Origin: Salinibacterium sp.
Lineage (GTDB): Bacteria; Actinomycetota; Actinomycetes; Actinomycetales; Microbacteriaceae
Direction: 5' to 3'
NCBI GenBank assembly: GCA_025351795.1
Contig: JANXVG010000026.1
Coordinates: 34,999-98,998 of the forward strand
Length of the DNA stretch: 64,000 nucleotides
Below are positions 44,016 to 52,578 of this stretch, one piece after another. Below the pieces are notes generated by a model. The model was not told where the DNA came from and made no database searches. It saw only the letters and a program-made list of their open reading frames with translations. The stretch's first letter is position 1; the number at the start of each line of letters is the position of its first letter. Position numbers and translations under genes: made by a program.

Positions 44016-44048
44016 ATGTCGGCGGGCTAGGGCAATCGGCCCCGACAT
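44016..44048. promoter_or_regulatory. inverted repeat in the metY/padR divergent gap
   Basis: ATGTCGG (44016-44022) and CCGACAT (44042-44048) form an inverted repeat with a 19-nt spacer. PadR family operators often use ATGT/ACAT half sites, though usually closer together. On the metY side it would form a hairpin in the leader. Confidence 0.35.
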
Positions 44049-44049
44049 A

Positions 44050-44076
44050 TGACGTAACCATACAATTGACACGTCA
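44050..44076. promoter_or_regulatory. TGACGT-N15-ACGTCA inverted repeat with -35-like box
   Basis: TGACGT (44050-44055) and ACGTCA (44071-44076) are exact inverted arms with a 15-nt spacer. TTGACA at 44066-44071 lies inside and could be the -35 box of padR, whose GTG is at 44101. A repressor bound here would block the promoter. The -10 box is not clear. Confidence 0.42.
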
Positions 44077-44100
44077 GACTAGTCATGCGAGAGTACTCAA

Positions 44101-44673
44101 GTGTCCTCTATTCGACTGTATATCCTCGGCGCGCTTGAGGAACACGGAGCGATGTACGGGCACCAGTTGCGGCTGCTCGCCGAGAAAGAGCACGTACAGA
44201 TCTGGACAGACATCTCTGTCGGTGCACTATATGGCGCAATGAAGCGCCTCGCCGCGGTGCACCTCATCGACGAGGTGCGCACCGAGCGCGAAGGTAGCTA
44301 TCCCGAGCGGCAGGTCTACGCGATCACCGATGCCGGTCGCTCCTCACTCGCGACACTCCGCCTCAGCGGGCTCAGCGAAACGGTGATGAAGCCCGATCCG
44401 TTCGACCTCGCCATGACGCGACTTGATCGAACCAAGCTTGACGACCTGCCTGCCACAATCGAGACTCGACTGGCCACGTTGCGACGCCAGCTTGCCGAAT
44501 CGATTGAACGCACCCAGACCATCAAGCAATACCTCACGCCGGTCGAACTGTTCGTGATGGGGCACCAGGCCAACCGAATTGGCGCCGAGGTCAGCTGGCA
44601 CGAACAACTGTTATCTGAACTCTCCGCCATAATTGCCGACGAGTCGGCTCGAAAGGATCACCACCATGACTGA
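44101..44673 (+). CDS. PadR-family transcriptional regulator
   Basis: This 190-residue regulator has an N-terminal PadR winged helix (RLYILGALEEHGAMYGHQL, then ISVGALYGAMKRLAA) and a C-terminal helical dimerisation domain. The family usually represses a neighbouring efflux or phenolic-acid gene. The start is GTG 44101. It overlaps the downstream MFS exporter by 8 nt (ATGACTGA), so repressor and pump form one operon. The likely inducer is the pump's substrate. Confidence 0.93.
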   Translation: MSSIRLYILGALEEHGAMYGHQLRLLAEKEHVQIWTDISVGALYGAMKRLAAVHLIDEVRTEREGSYPERQVYAITDAGRSSLATLRLSGLSETVMKPDPFDLAMTRLDRTKLDDLPATIETRLATLRRQLAESIERTQTIKQYLTPVELFVMGHQANRIGAEVSWHEQLLSELSAIIADESARKDHHHD

Positions 44674-46147
44674 CGCAATCATGGGGAGGGCGGTTCCCGC
44701 CGCCATCCCGCGCCGAGCGTGGCAGGCACTAGCCGTGCTACTCGCAGGAATGTTCATGGCGCTCCTCGATACCACCATCGTGAACGTCGCCCTGCCGACC
44801 ATTCGAACCTCGCTCAACGCCTCGGAGTCCACCCTCTCGTGGATCATCTCCGGCTACGCGCTGGCATTCGGCCTCGCGCTCATCCCGGCGGGCAAGCTCG
44901 GCGACCGCATCGGCCACAAGTGGGTGTTCTTCAGCGGCCTTGCGCTCTTCACGGTCGCGAGTTTTGCGTGCGGACTCGCTCAGAATGACCTGCAGCTCAT
45001 CATTGCCAGGGTCGTTCAGGGTCTGGCTGGCGGAATCTTCGTGCCGGCGGTCACTGCGGTGATCCAGCTGATGTTTCCGCCGCAGGCTCGCGGTAAGGCT
45101 TTTGCCATCATGGGATCGGTCATCGGCGTCTCGAGTGCGCTCGGTCCGGTCGTGGGTGGGCTTATTATTCAGGCATTCGGCGAACTGGACGGCTGGCGAC
45201 TGGTGTTCTGGGTGAACCTGCCGATCGGCGCGCTTGCCCTCATCGCCGCAGCGTTCCTGCTGCCACGTGGCTCCGAGTCGATCGCAATAGGCAAAGCCCG
45301 TATCGACTGGGTTGGACTGTTCTTACTCACCGGTGGCCTCGTCGCGCTCCTGGTGCCGCTCATTCAGGGTCAAGACCAGGGCTGGCCGTTGTGGACCTAT
45401 CTCAGCCTGGTGGGCGGCGCACTGCTCATCGCCGCGTTCGCAGCGTGGGAGGTCGCATACAAAAAGCGCGGCCACGATGCGTTGGTTTCCCCGCATTTGT
45501 TCAGTCACTCGGCGTTCACCGGTGGCACGATCCTCGCTTTCGTCTACTTCGCGGCGTTCACGAGCATCTTCTTCACCATCTCGATTTTGTGGCAAGCGGG
45601 TCTTGGCCATTCCGCGCTCGAGTCTGGATTTGTTTCTATTCCGTTTGCGATCGGTTCGATTATCGCAGCATCGCAGAGCGGTCGACTCGCAGAGCGGCTT
45701 GGCCGAACTGTGCTCGTGATTGGCCTAGCGATGGTGTCGATCGGCCTCATCTGGTTGTGGCTTGTTCTGCTCCTCACTGACGCGAAAGACCTCACGAACT
45801 GGCTCCTCCTTACGCCGCTCCTCATCGCCGGCTTGGGAAGTGGGCTGTTCATCGCTCCCAACGCCCAGTTCATCGTCGCGACGGTTGACCGCACGGAGGC
45901 GGGCGCAGCGAGTGGCGTGATTGGGGTCATGCAGCGGGTGGGTGCTGCCGTGGGCATCGCCATCATCGGCAGCGTGTTCTTCGGCACCCTCTCGATCACG
46001 GGACCGCACGACGTCGCCCCGGCATTTACGCATAGCGCTGCGAGCGCGATGGCAGTGAGCGCCGCGTTCAGTGTTGTCGCATTCCTGCTCGTGTTTGCGC
46101 TTCCGAAGCGCGTACAGGCGTGGGGTGGGCCGCCAACGATCGAGTAG
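44666..46147 (+). CDS. MFS drug exporter, DHA2 family
   Basis: This 493-residue exporter has about 14 helices. MALLDTTIVNVALPTIR in the first helix is the DHA2 signature, LGDRIGHKWVFF is motif A and MGSVIGVSSALGPVVGG is motif C of antiporters. It probably expels drugs or toxic compounds by proton exchange. ATG 44666 has AAGGA upstream. It is coupled to padR; no paired membrane-fusion protein is present. Confidence 0.93.
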   Translation: MTDAIMGRAVPAAIPRRAWQALAVLLAGMFMALLDTTIVNVALPTIRTSLNASESTLSWIISGYALAFGLALIPAGKLGDRIGHKWVFFSGLALFTVASFACGLAQNDLQLIIARVVQGLAGGIFVPAVTAVIQLMFPPQARGKAFAIMGSVIGVSSALGPVVGGLIIQAFGELDGWRLVFWVNLPIGALALIAAAFLLPRGSESIAIGKARIDWVGLFLLTGGLVALLVPLIQGQDQGWPLWTYLSLVGGALLIAAFAAWEVAYKKRGHDALVSPHLFSHSAFTGGTILAFVYFAAFTSIFFTISILWQAGLGHSALESGFVSIPFAIGSIIAASQSGRLAERLGRTVLVIGLAMVSIGLIWLWLVLLLTDAKDLTNWLLLTPLLIAGLGSGLFIAPNAQFIVATVDRTEAGAASGVIGVMQRVGAAVGIAIIGSVFFGTLSITGPHDVAPAFTHSAASAMAVSAAFSVVAFLLVFALPKRVQAWGGPPTIE

Positions 46148-46198
46148 CTGAGCGCTGTCCGGTATTCGGCCGCACGCAAGCCACGCTATTTTTGAGGA

Positions 46199-46972
46199 AT
46201 GACTTCTCGTCGCGCGATAGTGACAGGTGCAAGTTCGGGTATCGGGGCAGCCACGGTTCGGCTGCTGCGTTCCCATGGCTGGCACGTGGTCGGTGTTGCG
46301 AGGCGCGCTGACCGCCTCACTACCCTCGCCAGAGAGACCGGTGCTGACATTTTCGTGGCCGATGTCACGAAGCAGTCAGACGTGGATGCGCTGCGCGACT
46401 ACCTGATGACGCTCGGCCCGATCCACGCCCTCGTCAACAACGCGGGCGCAGCTTTGGGGCTTGCGAGCGTCGAAGACAGCGATGCCGACGACTGGATCCG
46501 CATGTATGACGTCAACGTGATCGGGGTCAAGCGCGTCACGAGCGCGCTGCTGCCGCTGTTGCGCGCCAGCGTTACCCCGGGAACCAGTGCGGACATCCTC
46601 ACGGTCACCTCGATCGCGGGTCACTTGGCATATGAAGGCGGCAGCGGATACATCGCCGCGAAGCACGCTGCCGCATCGATGGTCGCAGTGTTGCGGCTTG
46701 AGCTTGCCGGCGAGCCGATTAGGGTACTCGAGGTCGCGCCGGGGATGGTCAAGACAGATGAGTTCTCTCTCGTGCGCTTCGGCGGTGACCAGATAAAAGC
46801 CGATGCGGTCTACGACAACGTGTCTAACCCGCTCTATGCCGAAGACGTCGCCGAGGCAATCGTGCATGCGCTCGAACTGCCGTTCTACGTCAACCTCGAC
46901 CTAGTCACGATCAAGCCGGTTGCTCAGGCCGCCCCCCACAAGGTGATCAGGGGTGAACTGAAGCCTCGGTAG
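46199..46972 (+). CDS. short-chain dehydrogenase
   Basis: This 257-residue classical SDR has the cofactor motif VTGASSGIGAATVRLL, LVNNAGAAL and the catalytic Ser/Tyr/Lys in TSIAGHLAYEGGSGYIAAKH. It resembles the YdfG-type 3-hydroxy acid dehydrogenases. Substrate is unknown. Its last 26 nt overlap the 3' end of the convergent MFS gene. It stands 51 nt after the DHA2 exporter and may be cotranscribed. Confidence 0.9.
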   Translation: MTSRRAIVTGASSGIGAATVRLLRSHGWHVVGVARRADRLTTLARETGADIFVADVTKQSDVDALRDYLMTLGPIHALVNNAGAALGLASVEDSDADDWIRMYDVNVIGVKRVTSALLPLLRASVTPGTSADILTVTSIAGHLAYEGGSGYIAAKHAAASMVAVLRLELAGEPIRVLEVAPGMVKTDEFSLVRFGGDQIKADAVYDNVSNPLYAEDVAEAIVHALELPFYVNLDLVTIKPVAQAAPHKVIRGELKPR

Positions 46973-48431
46973 TCGCTTCGCTCACCGAGCTATCGTCATC
47001 TGCGACATCTGCGAATGCAAGTTTTGGAACGAAGAACAGCAGCATAGCCGCCACGAGCGCCCCAATGCCGCAGATTGCCCACACCGTCATGTATCCGAAC
47101 AGGCTCGACGCTGTGCTCGTCGCAATCGTCACCACCCCCATCGCGAGCACGATGCCGAAGATTGCCGAGGCGAACGAGCCGCCGATCGTCTTCGTTGTGT
47201 TCGTGAGCGCAGCGGCGATGCCAGTCTGCCCGTGTGGAGCCGCGGCAGCGGCCGCTGCAGGCAGGGCACCGACGAGCGCCCCGGAGCCGATCCCCGCAAT
47301 GAACATGTTCATGAACACCTGCCAGACCTCGAGATGGAACGGCAGAAACAGCAGATAGCCGGTCGCGACGAGAAATGCCGCCACAATGAGCGCAACGCGC
47401 GGACTCGTCCACTTCGAGACGAGCGGAAACAGCAGTGCACCGCCGATCATTGAGATGAGATACACACCGATAAGCGTTGACCGATCGCCCGAGTCGAGGC
47501 CAAGCCCATAGCCATTGATCGGATCCGTTCCCGCGTAGGCGCTGAGCGGCGCTTGCGCGCCGAGCAGGCTGATACCGATCAGGAAAGCGGTGAGTTGCAC
47601 TGGCCACATGGTCGGTTGTTTGAGAACTCGCAGGTCAATGGCCGGATCCCTATGCCTGAGTTCGTACCTGCCGAACGGAATGAACACGGCGAGCCCGACA
47701 AGGATGAGAATGTACACCCACCACGCGCCGAGCCCGTTGAGCCTCAGGAAGGTGAGCCCCGAGGTGATCAGAAGCAAGCCGATGGTGAGAATGCTGAACC
47801 CAACAAGGTCGAGCGTCCGTCCCCGCAGCGGCGTAGATTCGGGAACCCCGAACGCGATCGCGAAGAACACTAGGGTGACCGCAATAGCCGGAACCGTAAG
47901 GGTAAATGGCACGTTCTGCCCCGTCCAGCCAAGGATTCGACCCCCGAGAAGTGCGCCGATGATCGCGCCCGCCTCAAGTGCAACGACCAGAAAGCCAGCA
48001 GCCCGACGAGTTTGTGATGCTCCACGACCGGTGCGCCGGCCGCGGTCAAAAATGAGTGCGACCTCCAGCGGCAGCCAGACCACGTAAAACCCTTGAAACG
48101 CCCATGCGATGAGAAACGTCGGGAAGGTGTCAGCAAACACCAGTGCCCAACTGGAAAGCGCGGTGAGAACAGTCGCGACCAGCAGGATCCGTTTGTGACC
48201 GTACATGTCGCCGAGTTTGGCGAGAATGGGCACGACGAGTGCAGACAGTAGCAACTGGGCGGCTTCGAACCAGTTGAAGTCGGCATCCTTGATTCCGAGG
48301 TACTTCACGAGGTCACTGATCAGCGGAACGTAGTACCCCTGCAGCACCCCGCTCACGATCTCAACGAGGAAGAGGTAGCCGATGAGGCCGAGAGTAACTG
48401 CTCCGGACTTGCTGCGAACGAGGGATGCCAT
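46947..48431 (-). CDS. MFS transporter
   Basis: This 494-residue membrane protein has 12 to 14 helices with MFS motif A in LAKLGDMYGHKRILLV. It starts MASLVRSKSGAVTLGL and ends in an acidic cytoplasmic tail (DVADDDSSVSEA). Family members export drugs or other small molecules; I cannot name the substrate. It is convergent with the SDR gene and divergent from the phosphoribosyltransferase. Confidence 0.9.
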   Translation of the reverse strand: MASLVRSKSGAVTLGLIGYLFLVEIVSGVLQGYYVPLISDLVKYLGIKDADFNWFEAAQLLLSALVVPILAKLGDMYGHKRILLVATVLTALSSWALVFADTFPTFLIAWAFQGFYVVWLPLEVALIFDRGRRTGRGASQTRRAAGFLVVALEAGAIIGALLGGRILGWTGQNVPFTLTVPAIAVTLVFFAIAFGVPESTPLRGRTLDLVGFSILTIGLLLITSGLTFLRLNGLGAWWVYILILVGLAVFIPFGRYELRHRDPAIDLRVLKQPTMWPVQLTAFLIGISLLGAQAPLSAYAGTDPINGYGLGLDSGDRSTLIGVYLISMIGGALLFPLVSKWTSPRVALIVAAFLVATGYLLFLPFHLEVWQVFMNMFIAGIGSGALVGALPAAAAAAAPHGQTGIAAALTNTTKTIGGSFASAIFGIVLAMGVVTIATSTASSLFGYMTVWAICGIGALVAAMLLFFVPKLAFADVADDDSSVSEATTEASVHP

Positions 48432-48498
48432 GAACGGATGCTATCGCCAGCTGGCTCGTGGCGACACGGTCGTAATATGGTGGCGGTAGCGTGTCGGA

Positions 48499-49026
48499 AT
48501 GACTTCTTCTCTCGATGACAGCGGAATTTCGGCACTGCCGAGCGATGATCGCGAGGTGCTTGGATGGCTCGAGTTCGGCACGGCGTCACGTGACCTCGCC
48601 CACGACGTCGCGCACAGTGGATTCGTACCCGACGTTGTTGTAGCGATCGCGCGCGGTGGCCTTCTGCTCGCCGGTTCTATTTCGTACGCGCTCGGCGTGA
48701 AGAGTTGCGGTGCCGTCAATGCCGAGTTTTACACGGGACCCGGTACCAGACTGGCCGACCCGATCATGCTGCCGCCGTTGCTCGACCAAGCATCGATTGC
48801 GGGTAAGAAGGTGCTGCTCGTCGACGACGTGTCTGATTCCGGGCGCACGCTCGCGATGGTCGTGCAGTTGCTGGAAGTGGGGGGCGCCGAGGTGCGTACG
48901 GGCGTGCTCTACACGAAGCCGGGTACCGCGCATGAGCCCCACTACAGCTGGCGCAGAACCGACCAATGGATCACGTTCCCGTGGTCGGCACTGCCTCCGG
49001 TCACGGTCGAGTCAGCTACGAGATGA
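48499..49026 (+). CDS. phosphoribosyltransferase
   Basis: This 175-residue type I phosphoribosyltransferase has the PRPP loop [17 protein letters not shown] and [16 protein letters not shown]. It resembles xanthine/hypoxanthine and hypoxanthine-guanine enzymes that salvage purine bases. The exact base is not determined. It overlaps the uracil-DNA glycosylase gene by 4 nt. With guaB1 elsewhere in the window it suggests active purine salvage. Confidence 0.88.
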   Translation: MTSSLDDSGISALPSDDREVLGWLEFGTASRDLAHDVAHSGFVPDVVVAIARGGLLLAGSISYALGVKSCGAVNAEFYTGPGTRLADPIMLPPLLDQASIAGKKVLLVDDVSDSGRTLAMVVQLLEVGGAEVRTGVLYTKPGTAHEPHYSWRRTDQWITFPWSALPPVTVESATR

Positions 49027-49703
49027 CCCCGAAACCGCTTGCTGAACTTATCGACCCCGGTTGGGCATCCGCTCTCGCTCCGGTCGCTGGCACCATCGCA
49101 GCGATGGGAGACTTTCTGCGTGCGGAGACGGCGTCCGGGCGGGGCTACCTTCCCGCGGGTGACAACGTGCTCCGCGCCTTCAGGTACCCGTTCGCCGAGG
49201 TTCGGGTGCTCATCGTCGGGCAAGACCCGTACCCCACCCCGGGGCATCCGATTGGCCTGTCTTTCGCGGTCGACCGCGATGTGCGGCCGGTGCCGCGCAG
49301 CCTTCAGAACATCTACCACGAATTGCGCGACGACCTGGGGCTCGAGACGCCGTCGCACGGCGACCTCACATCATGGGCTGAGCACGGGGTCATGTTGCTC
49401 AACCGATCGCTCACGGTGCAGGCGGGCCACGCGGGTTCCCATCGCGGTAAAGGGTGGGAGGCGGTTACCGAGGCCGCGATTCGCGCGCTCGTGGCGCGAG
49501 GAGGCCCGCTCGTCGCGATTCTGTGGGGTAGGGATGCGGCATCCCTCGCCCCGTTGCTTGGCACTACCCCCGCTGTGATCTCCGCTCATCCGAGCCCGCT
49601 CTCTGCGCACAACGGATTCTTTGGTTCCCAGCCCTTCAGCCGCGCAAACGCGCTCCTCAACGCGCAGGGAGCACCGCCGGTTGACTGGTCACTGCCCGCG
49701 TAA
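49023..49703 (+). CDS. ung: uracil-DNA glycosylase
   Basis: This 226-residue family 1 UDG removes uracil from DNA. The catalytic water-activating loop is [17 protein letters not shown], and [13 protein letters not shown] is the DNA intercalation loop with its His. The usual GQDPYH reads GQDPYP, common in actinobacteria. ATG 49023 overlaps the preceding stop (ATGA); a start at 48966 would lie inside that gene. It is followed by an acetyltransferase 30 nt downstream. Confidence 0.95.
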   Translation: MTPKPLAELIDPGWASALAPVAGTIAAMGDFLRAETASGRGYLPAGDNVLRAFRYPFAEVRVLIVGQDPYPTPGHPIGLSFAVDRDVRPVPRSLQNIYHELRDDLGLETPSHGDLTSWAEHGVMLLNRSLTVQAGHAGSHRGKGWEAVTEAAIRALVARGGPLVAILWGRDAASLAPLLGTTPAVISAHPSPLSAHNGFFGSQPFSRANALLNAQGAPPVDWSLPA

Positions 49704-49733
49704 GCTCATTCGTAGGATACGGCGGGAGGCCCG

Positions 49734-50312
49734 ATGCTTGAAGAGGAATACCAGCCACGTCGCAAACTTCCGCCGCACCTCGCGCCGGCCCCGGTTCCCG
49801 AGGCGCCGTTCGAATACACGATCCGGGATGCCGTCCAGACCGATCTGCCGTACATCCGCGAGATCTACAACCACTATGTAATGAACTCGACGGTCACGTT
49901 CGATGAGACCGCGATGACGCTCGCGACCATCCGCAAGAAGTTTGCCACCGTGACGAAACTCGGGATGCCGTTCATCGTTGCCGAGAACCCCGTCGGCCAG
50001 CTGCTTGGTTACGCCTACGTGTATCCGTGGAAAGAGAAGGCTGCTTACCGGTTTACGGTCGAAAACTCAATTTATTTGGGTCCGGCTTCGACGGGCAAGG
50101 GTCTCGGCAAAGTGCTTCTCGGGCAACTCATCACCCGCTCGAAAGCGGCGGGCATTAAGGAAATGATTGCGGTCATTGCCGATAAGGGTGCGGATGCATC
50201 GATTGCCATGCACAAGAGTTTCGGCTTCACAGACATCGGCCACATGGGCAAAGTGGGCTTCAAGTTTGGGCGCTGGCTCGGTACGGTGTTGATGCAGAAG
50301 AGCCTCAAATAG
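49734..50312 (+). CDS. GNAT acetyltransferase, phosphinothricin-acetyltransferase-like
   Basis: This 192-residue GNAT enzyme has TDLPYIREIYNHYVMNSTVT, typical of the phosphinothricin (PAT/Bar-like) group, and the acetyl-CoA loop STGKGLGKVLL. Such enzymes in environmental bacteria often act on methionine sulfoximine or related amino acids. There is a 25-residue N-terminal extension (MLEEEYQPRRKLPPHLAPAP). Its stop overlaps the convergent SMR gene by 8 nt. Confidence 0.87.
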   Translation: MLEEEYQPRRKLPPHLAPAPVPEAPFEYTIRDAVQTDLPYIREIYNHYVMNSTVTFDETAMTLATIRKKFATVTKLGMPFIVAENPVGQLLGYAYVYPWKEKAAYRFTVENSIYLGPASTGKGLGKVLLGQLITRSKAAGIKEMIAVIADKGADASIAMHKSFGFTDIGHMGKVGFKFGRWLGTVLMQKSLK

Positions 50313-50637
50313 CGGGTTTCGCTCCGACCTCGAGCAGAACTACTCCACCCACGACGAGCGCCATGCCGAGAAGTTGCGTCCAGGTGAGCATTTCGTGGAA
50401 AACCGCCCAACTGATGATCGCCACCAGTACCACGCCGACGCCCGCCCAGATCGCATAGGCGATGCCGAGAGGCACACCCCGCTGCAACGTGAGCGACAAC
50501 ATGACGAAGGCAAATATATAGCCGACGCCGACTATCGGATACGCCCACCAGACCGCTCGCTCACCCGCCGTGAGTTTGAGAAAAGTTGTGGCAATGACCT
50601 CGCCGATGATCGCCAGCGCGAGAAACAGGTAGCCCAT
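50305..50637 (-). CDS. small multidrug resistance (SMR) exporter
   Basis: This 110-residue protein has four hydrophobic helices and the SMR signature: MGYLFLALAIIGEVIATTFLK with the essential Glu14 in GEVIATT, and GIAYAIWAGVGVVLVAII. ATG 50637 fixes the length. A single SMR gene implies a homodimer of dual topology, exporting quaternary ammonium or guanidinium-type cations. The longer frame from 50724 is antisense to nothing but adds a non-hydrophobic tail and is rejected. Confidence 0.93.
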   Translation of the reverse strand: MGYLFLALAIIGEVIATTFLKLTAGERAVWWAYPIVGVGYIFAFVMLSLTLQRGVPLGIAYAIWAGVGVVLVAIISWAVFHEMLTWTQLLGMALVVGGVVLLEVGAKPAI

Positions 50638-50647
50638 AGTGGTGATG

Positions 50648-51283
50648 CTACTTGGCGGAGTAGACCGTGAGGGCCACGTCGTTGCTGAGGTCCACTGCCT
50701 GGTTATAATTAGTTTCGCCGCCACGCGTGCCGATCACGGAGATCCAACTGTCTTGCCGAAGTACGTTCAGTATCGCGGGCGCTGACGTCTCATCACCAAA
50801 CAGTCCATAGGTAACCAGACCGCCCTGCGTCTGTTCGTTGAGTCCCTGCTGAATGAGGCTTGCGACGATCACGGCGCGAGTACCTGCCGAGAGCGGTGCG
50901 ACCGACACGGTGAGACTGCTGGCATCCGTTGCGCCGTCGCCCCAGATGCAAGTAATTCCGCCGGCTTGTCGCTCTGGCGTTTGATCGGCCGTGTACTTAT
51001 CGCCGTACTTGCCGCCCGGCCCGCCGAGGAGTACGAGGCCGTGCTGGCTGAACGTGTCCAGCCGCGACCGGGGCACAATATCCGCGCAGGCGATCGGCTG
51101 CGAGAACACCGCCGGGGTCGCAACGGCCGTGGCTGTGCCCGTTGATGAAGTCGTCGGCGTGGCCGATGTTTCCATGGTCGGCTGCTGTGGTGCGCAGCCA
51201 GCGAGCGCAAGAATGGCTACGGTTCCTACACCAATCGCGGTGCGAATAGGCTGCCTGATATCGTCCCCCTGACCTGGGTGCAA
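50648..51283 (-). CDS. secreted lipoprotein of unknown function
   Basis: The protein has a lipobox, AILALAGC, then a Thr/Ser-rich tether and a soluble domain of about 160 residues with CADIVPRSRLDTF and ITCIWGDGA, a Cys pair seen in DUF3558-like actinobacterial lipoproteins. The start is uncertain. TTG 51283 is given, GTG 51322 is possible, and the only strong ribosome binding site (AGGGGG, 51270-51265) is 5 nt before an ATC codon at 51259 that would give an ideal signal peptide. It lies 10 nt upstream of the SMR gene on the same strand. Confidence 0.78.
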   Translation of the reverse strand: MHPGQGDDIRQPIRTAIGVGTVAILALAGCAPQQPTMETSATPTTSSTGTATAVATPAVFSQPIACADIVPRSRLDTFSQHGLVLLGGPGGKYGDKYTADQTPERQAGGITCIWGDGATDASSLTVSVAPLSAGTRAVIVASLIQQGLNEQTQGGLVTYGLFGDETSAPAILNVLRQDSWISVIGTRGGETNYNQAVDLSNDVALTVYSAK

Positions 51284-51357
51284 TCTATCAGGCGAGCGGA
51301 TGGCGCGACCGACAGATCGCACAGCATACGACCGCCGCCGTCAGGTTCTCGACGGTG

Positions 51358-51421
51358 CGATCGTGCGGCGTCCTGCCCGTGTCGGCTCGGCCTCACACGA
51401 TCGTGCGGCGTCCTGCCCGTG
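51358..51421. repeat. 24-bp direct repeat, two copies
   Basis: An exact 24-bp sequence starting CGATCGTGCGGCGTCC and ending CTGCCCGTG lies at 51358-51381 and 51398-51421, a 40-bp period with unrelated spacer. The second copy runs straight into the GAGAGTGCA cluster. Confidence 0.9.
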
Positions 51422-51476
51422 AGAGTGCAGAAATGCGTGGTGTGAGAAGAGTGCAACTGTGCGAAAGTGCACTCTC
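51416..51476. repeat. GAGAGTGCA motif cluster (dispersed repeat copy 1)
   Basis: GAGAGTGCA at 51421, a variant AAGAGTGCA at 51447 and the inverse TGCACTCTC at 51468-51476 lie together. The 18-mer at 51416-51433 matches the reverse complement of 63799-63816 at 17 of 18 positions, so this is one copy of a dispersed intergenic repeat. Confidence 0.7.
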
Positions 51477-51480
51477 AACG

Positions 51481-51515
51481 CGTCGGGCGTCGGGCGTCGG
51501 GCGTCGGGCGTCGAG
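51481..51515. repeat. 7-bp tandem repeat CGTCGGG
   Basis: Four perfect units of CGTCGGG and one CGTCGAG run from 51481 to 51515. Replication slippage would change the copy number between strains. Confidence 0.9.
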
Positions 51516-51620
51516 CGTCGTCGAGCGCCGGGCGCCCGCTGGCATGGGGCGCTAACTGACGCCGGGCATCCCTGCTGCCCGCCTCAACGGGCAGTCTCGG
51601 CATCCGTCCGTGCGGAATAG

Positions 51621-52436
51621 CTAGTGTGTGAGGCCCACCAGTTCCGAGGTCGCGGCCCACAATGCGCTCGCGAGTGCGTCGTCTTTCGCCAGCGGGTGCA
51701 TCGAACCGTCTGGCTTGAGACCATCAAAGTATGTGCCATTCGGTGCGTCGACTTCGGCAACTTCGGCGAGGTGTACGAGCGGCGTGGCGCCCTCGTCGGC
51801 GGAGATGCCGAGTCTTCCACCGCTCACGAAATTGCCCAACCGCACGAGCGAAGAATCCGTCCCGAAGGCCGTAGATACATAGCCGGGGTGGAACGAGTAT
51901 GCCTCGAGGCGGGTACGTTTTGCGAGTTCACGGATGAACAGGATTGTCTCAAGCTTGCTGGTTCCGTATGCGCGCCATCCGCCGAACCACAGTCGCTTTT
52001 TCCACTCGAGATCATCAAGCCTGATCGCACTAAATCGGTTGGCGAGGCTCGCAGTGGAAATTACCCGCGCACTGCTCTTCTCAAGCCGATCGAGCAACAG
52101 GTTGGTGAGCAGGAAGGGTGCGAGGTGGTTGTGTTGCAACGTGCGTTCGTGGCCGTCTGCCGAAATGCCGCGTTTCGCCAACAGTCCGCCCGCGTTGTTG
52201 GCCAGTACGTCGATCGTTGGATACGTCGCGAGCAGGTCGGTCGCGAGCGCGCGCACATCGTCGAGTCGGTCGTAGTCGGCGAGGAATGCGGTGCCGCCGA
52301 CGGTGGCCGCTACCGCCTTCGTGCGCTGCGGGTTCCGACCGACGACGGCGACATTCCAGCCGTCTTTCGCGAGACGTACAGCCGCGTTCGCCCCGATTCC
52401 GGAACTTGCTCCCGTGATCACGATGGTCTTGCTCAT
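51621..52436 (-). CDS. short-chain dehydrogenase
   Basis: This 271-residue SDR has ITGASSGIGANAAVRLA, LANNAGGLLAKRG and the catalytic YGTSKLETI. It resembles the retinol-dehydrogenase-like/WWOX group of extended NAD(P)-dependent enzymes with unknown bacterial substrates. ATG 52436 gives MSKTIVITGA; the frame stays open to 52778 but would overlap the divergent glycosyltransferase gene. The two start regions face each other across 142 bp. Confidence 0.9.
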   Translation of the reverse strand: MSKTIVITGASSGIGANAAVRLAKDGWNVAVVGRNPQRTKAVAATVGGTAFLADYDRLDDVRALATDLLATYPTIDVLANNAGGLLAKRGISADGHERTLQHNHLAPFLLTNLLLDRLEKSSARVISTASLANRFSAIRLDDLEWKKRLWFGGWRAYGTSKLETILFIRELAKRTRLEAYSFHPGYVSTAFGTDSSLVRLGNFVSGGRLGISADEGATPLVHLAEVAEVDAPNGTYFDGLKPDGSMHPLAKDDALASALWAATSELVGLTH

Positions 52437-52578
52437 GCGTATCCGCCCTTGTCGAGTGCTGCCTTTGCTGCGAAACGGTGGGTGATCACGACCGGTCCCG
52501 CCGCGATGTACGACGTTCGGTGCGCGACCCGGTGGGGCGGCGCTCTCGCCCCCATACCTCGCAGAATACAGTGGCAGT

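Larger units (their letters stand above)
51284..51620. other. repeat-rich intergenic region, no gene seen
   Basis: This gap between the lipoprotein start and the SDR end holds a 24-bp direct repeat, a cluster of GAGAGTGCA motifs and a 7-bp tandem array. No protein-like frame is visible. Both flanking genes are on the minus strand. Confidence 0.7.

Noticed and set aside
43956..44100. SAM or other riboswitch before metY
   Set aside because: Only simple inverted repeats are visible; no SAM-riboswitch kink-turn or pseudoknot arrangement could be traced.
51481..51515. CRISPR-like repeat array
   Set aside because: Units are 7 bp and contiguous with no spacers; simple tandem repeat, and no cas genes are present.
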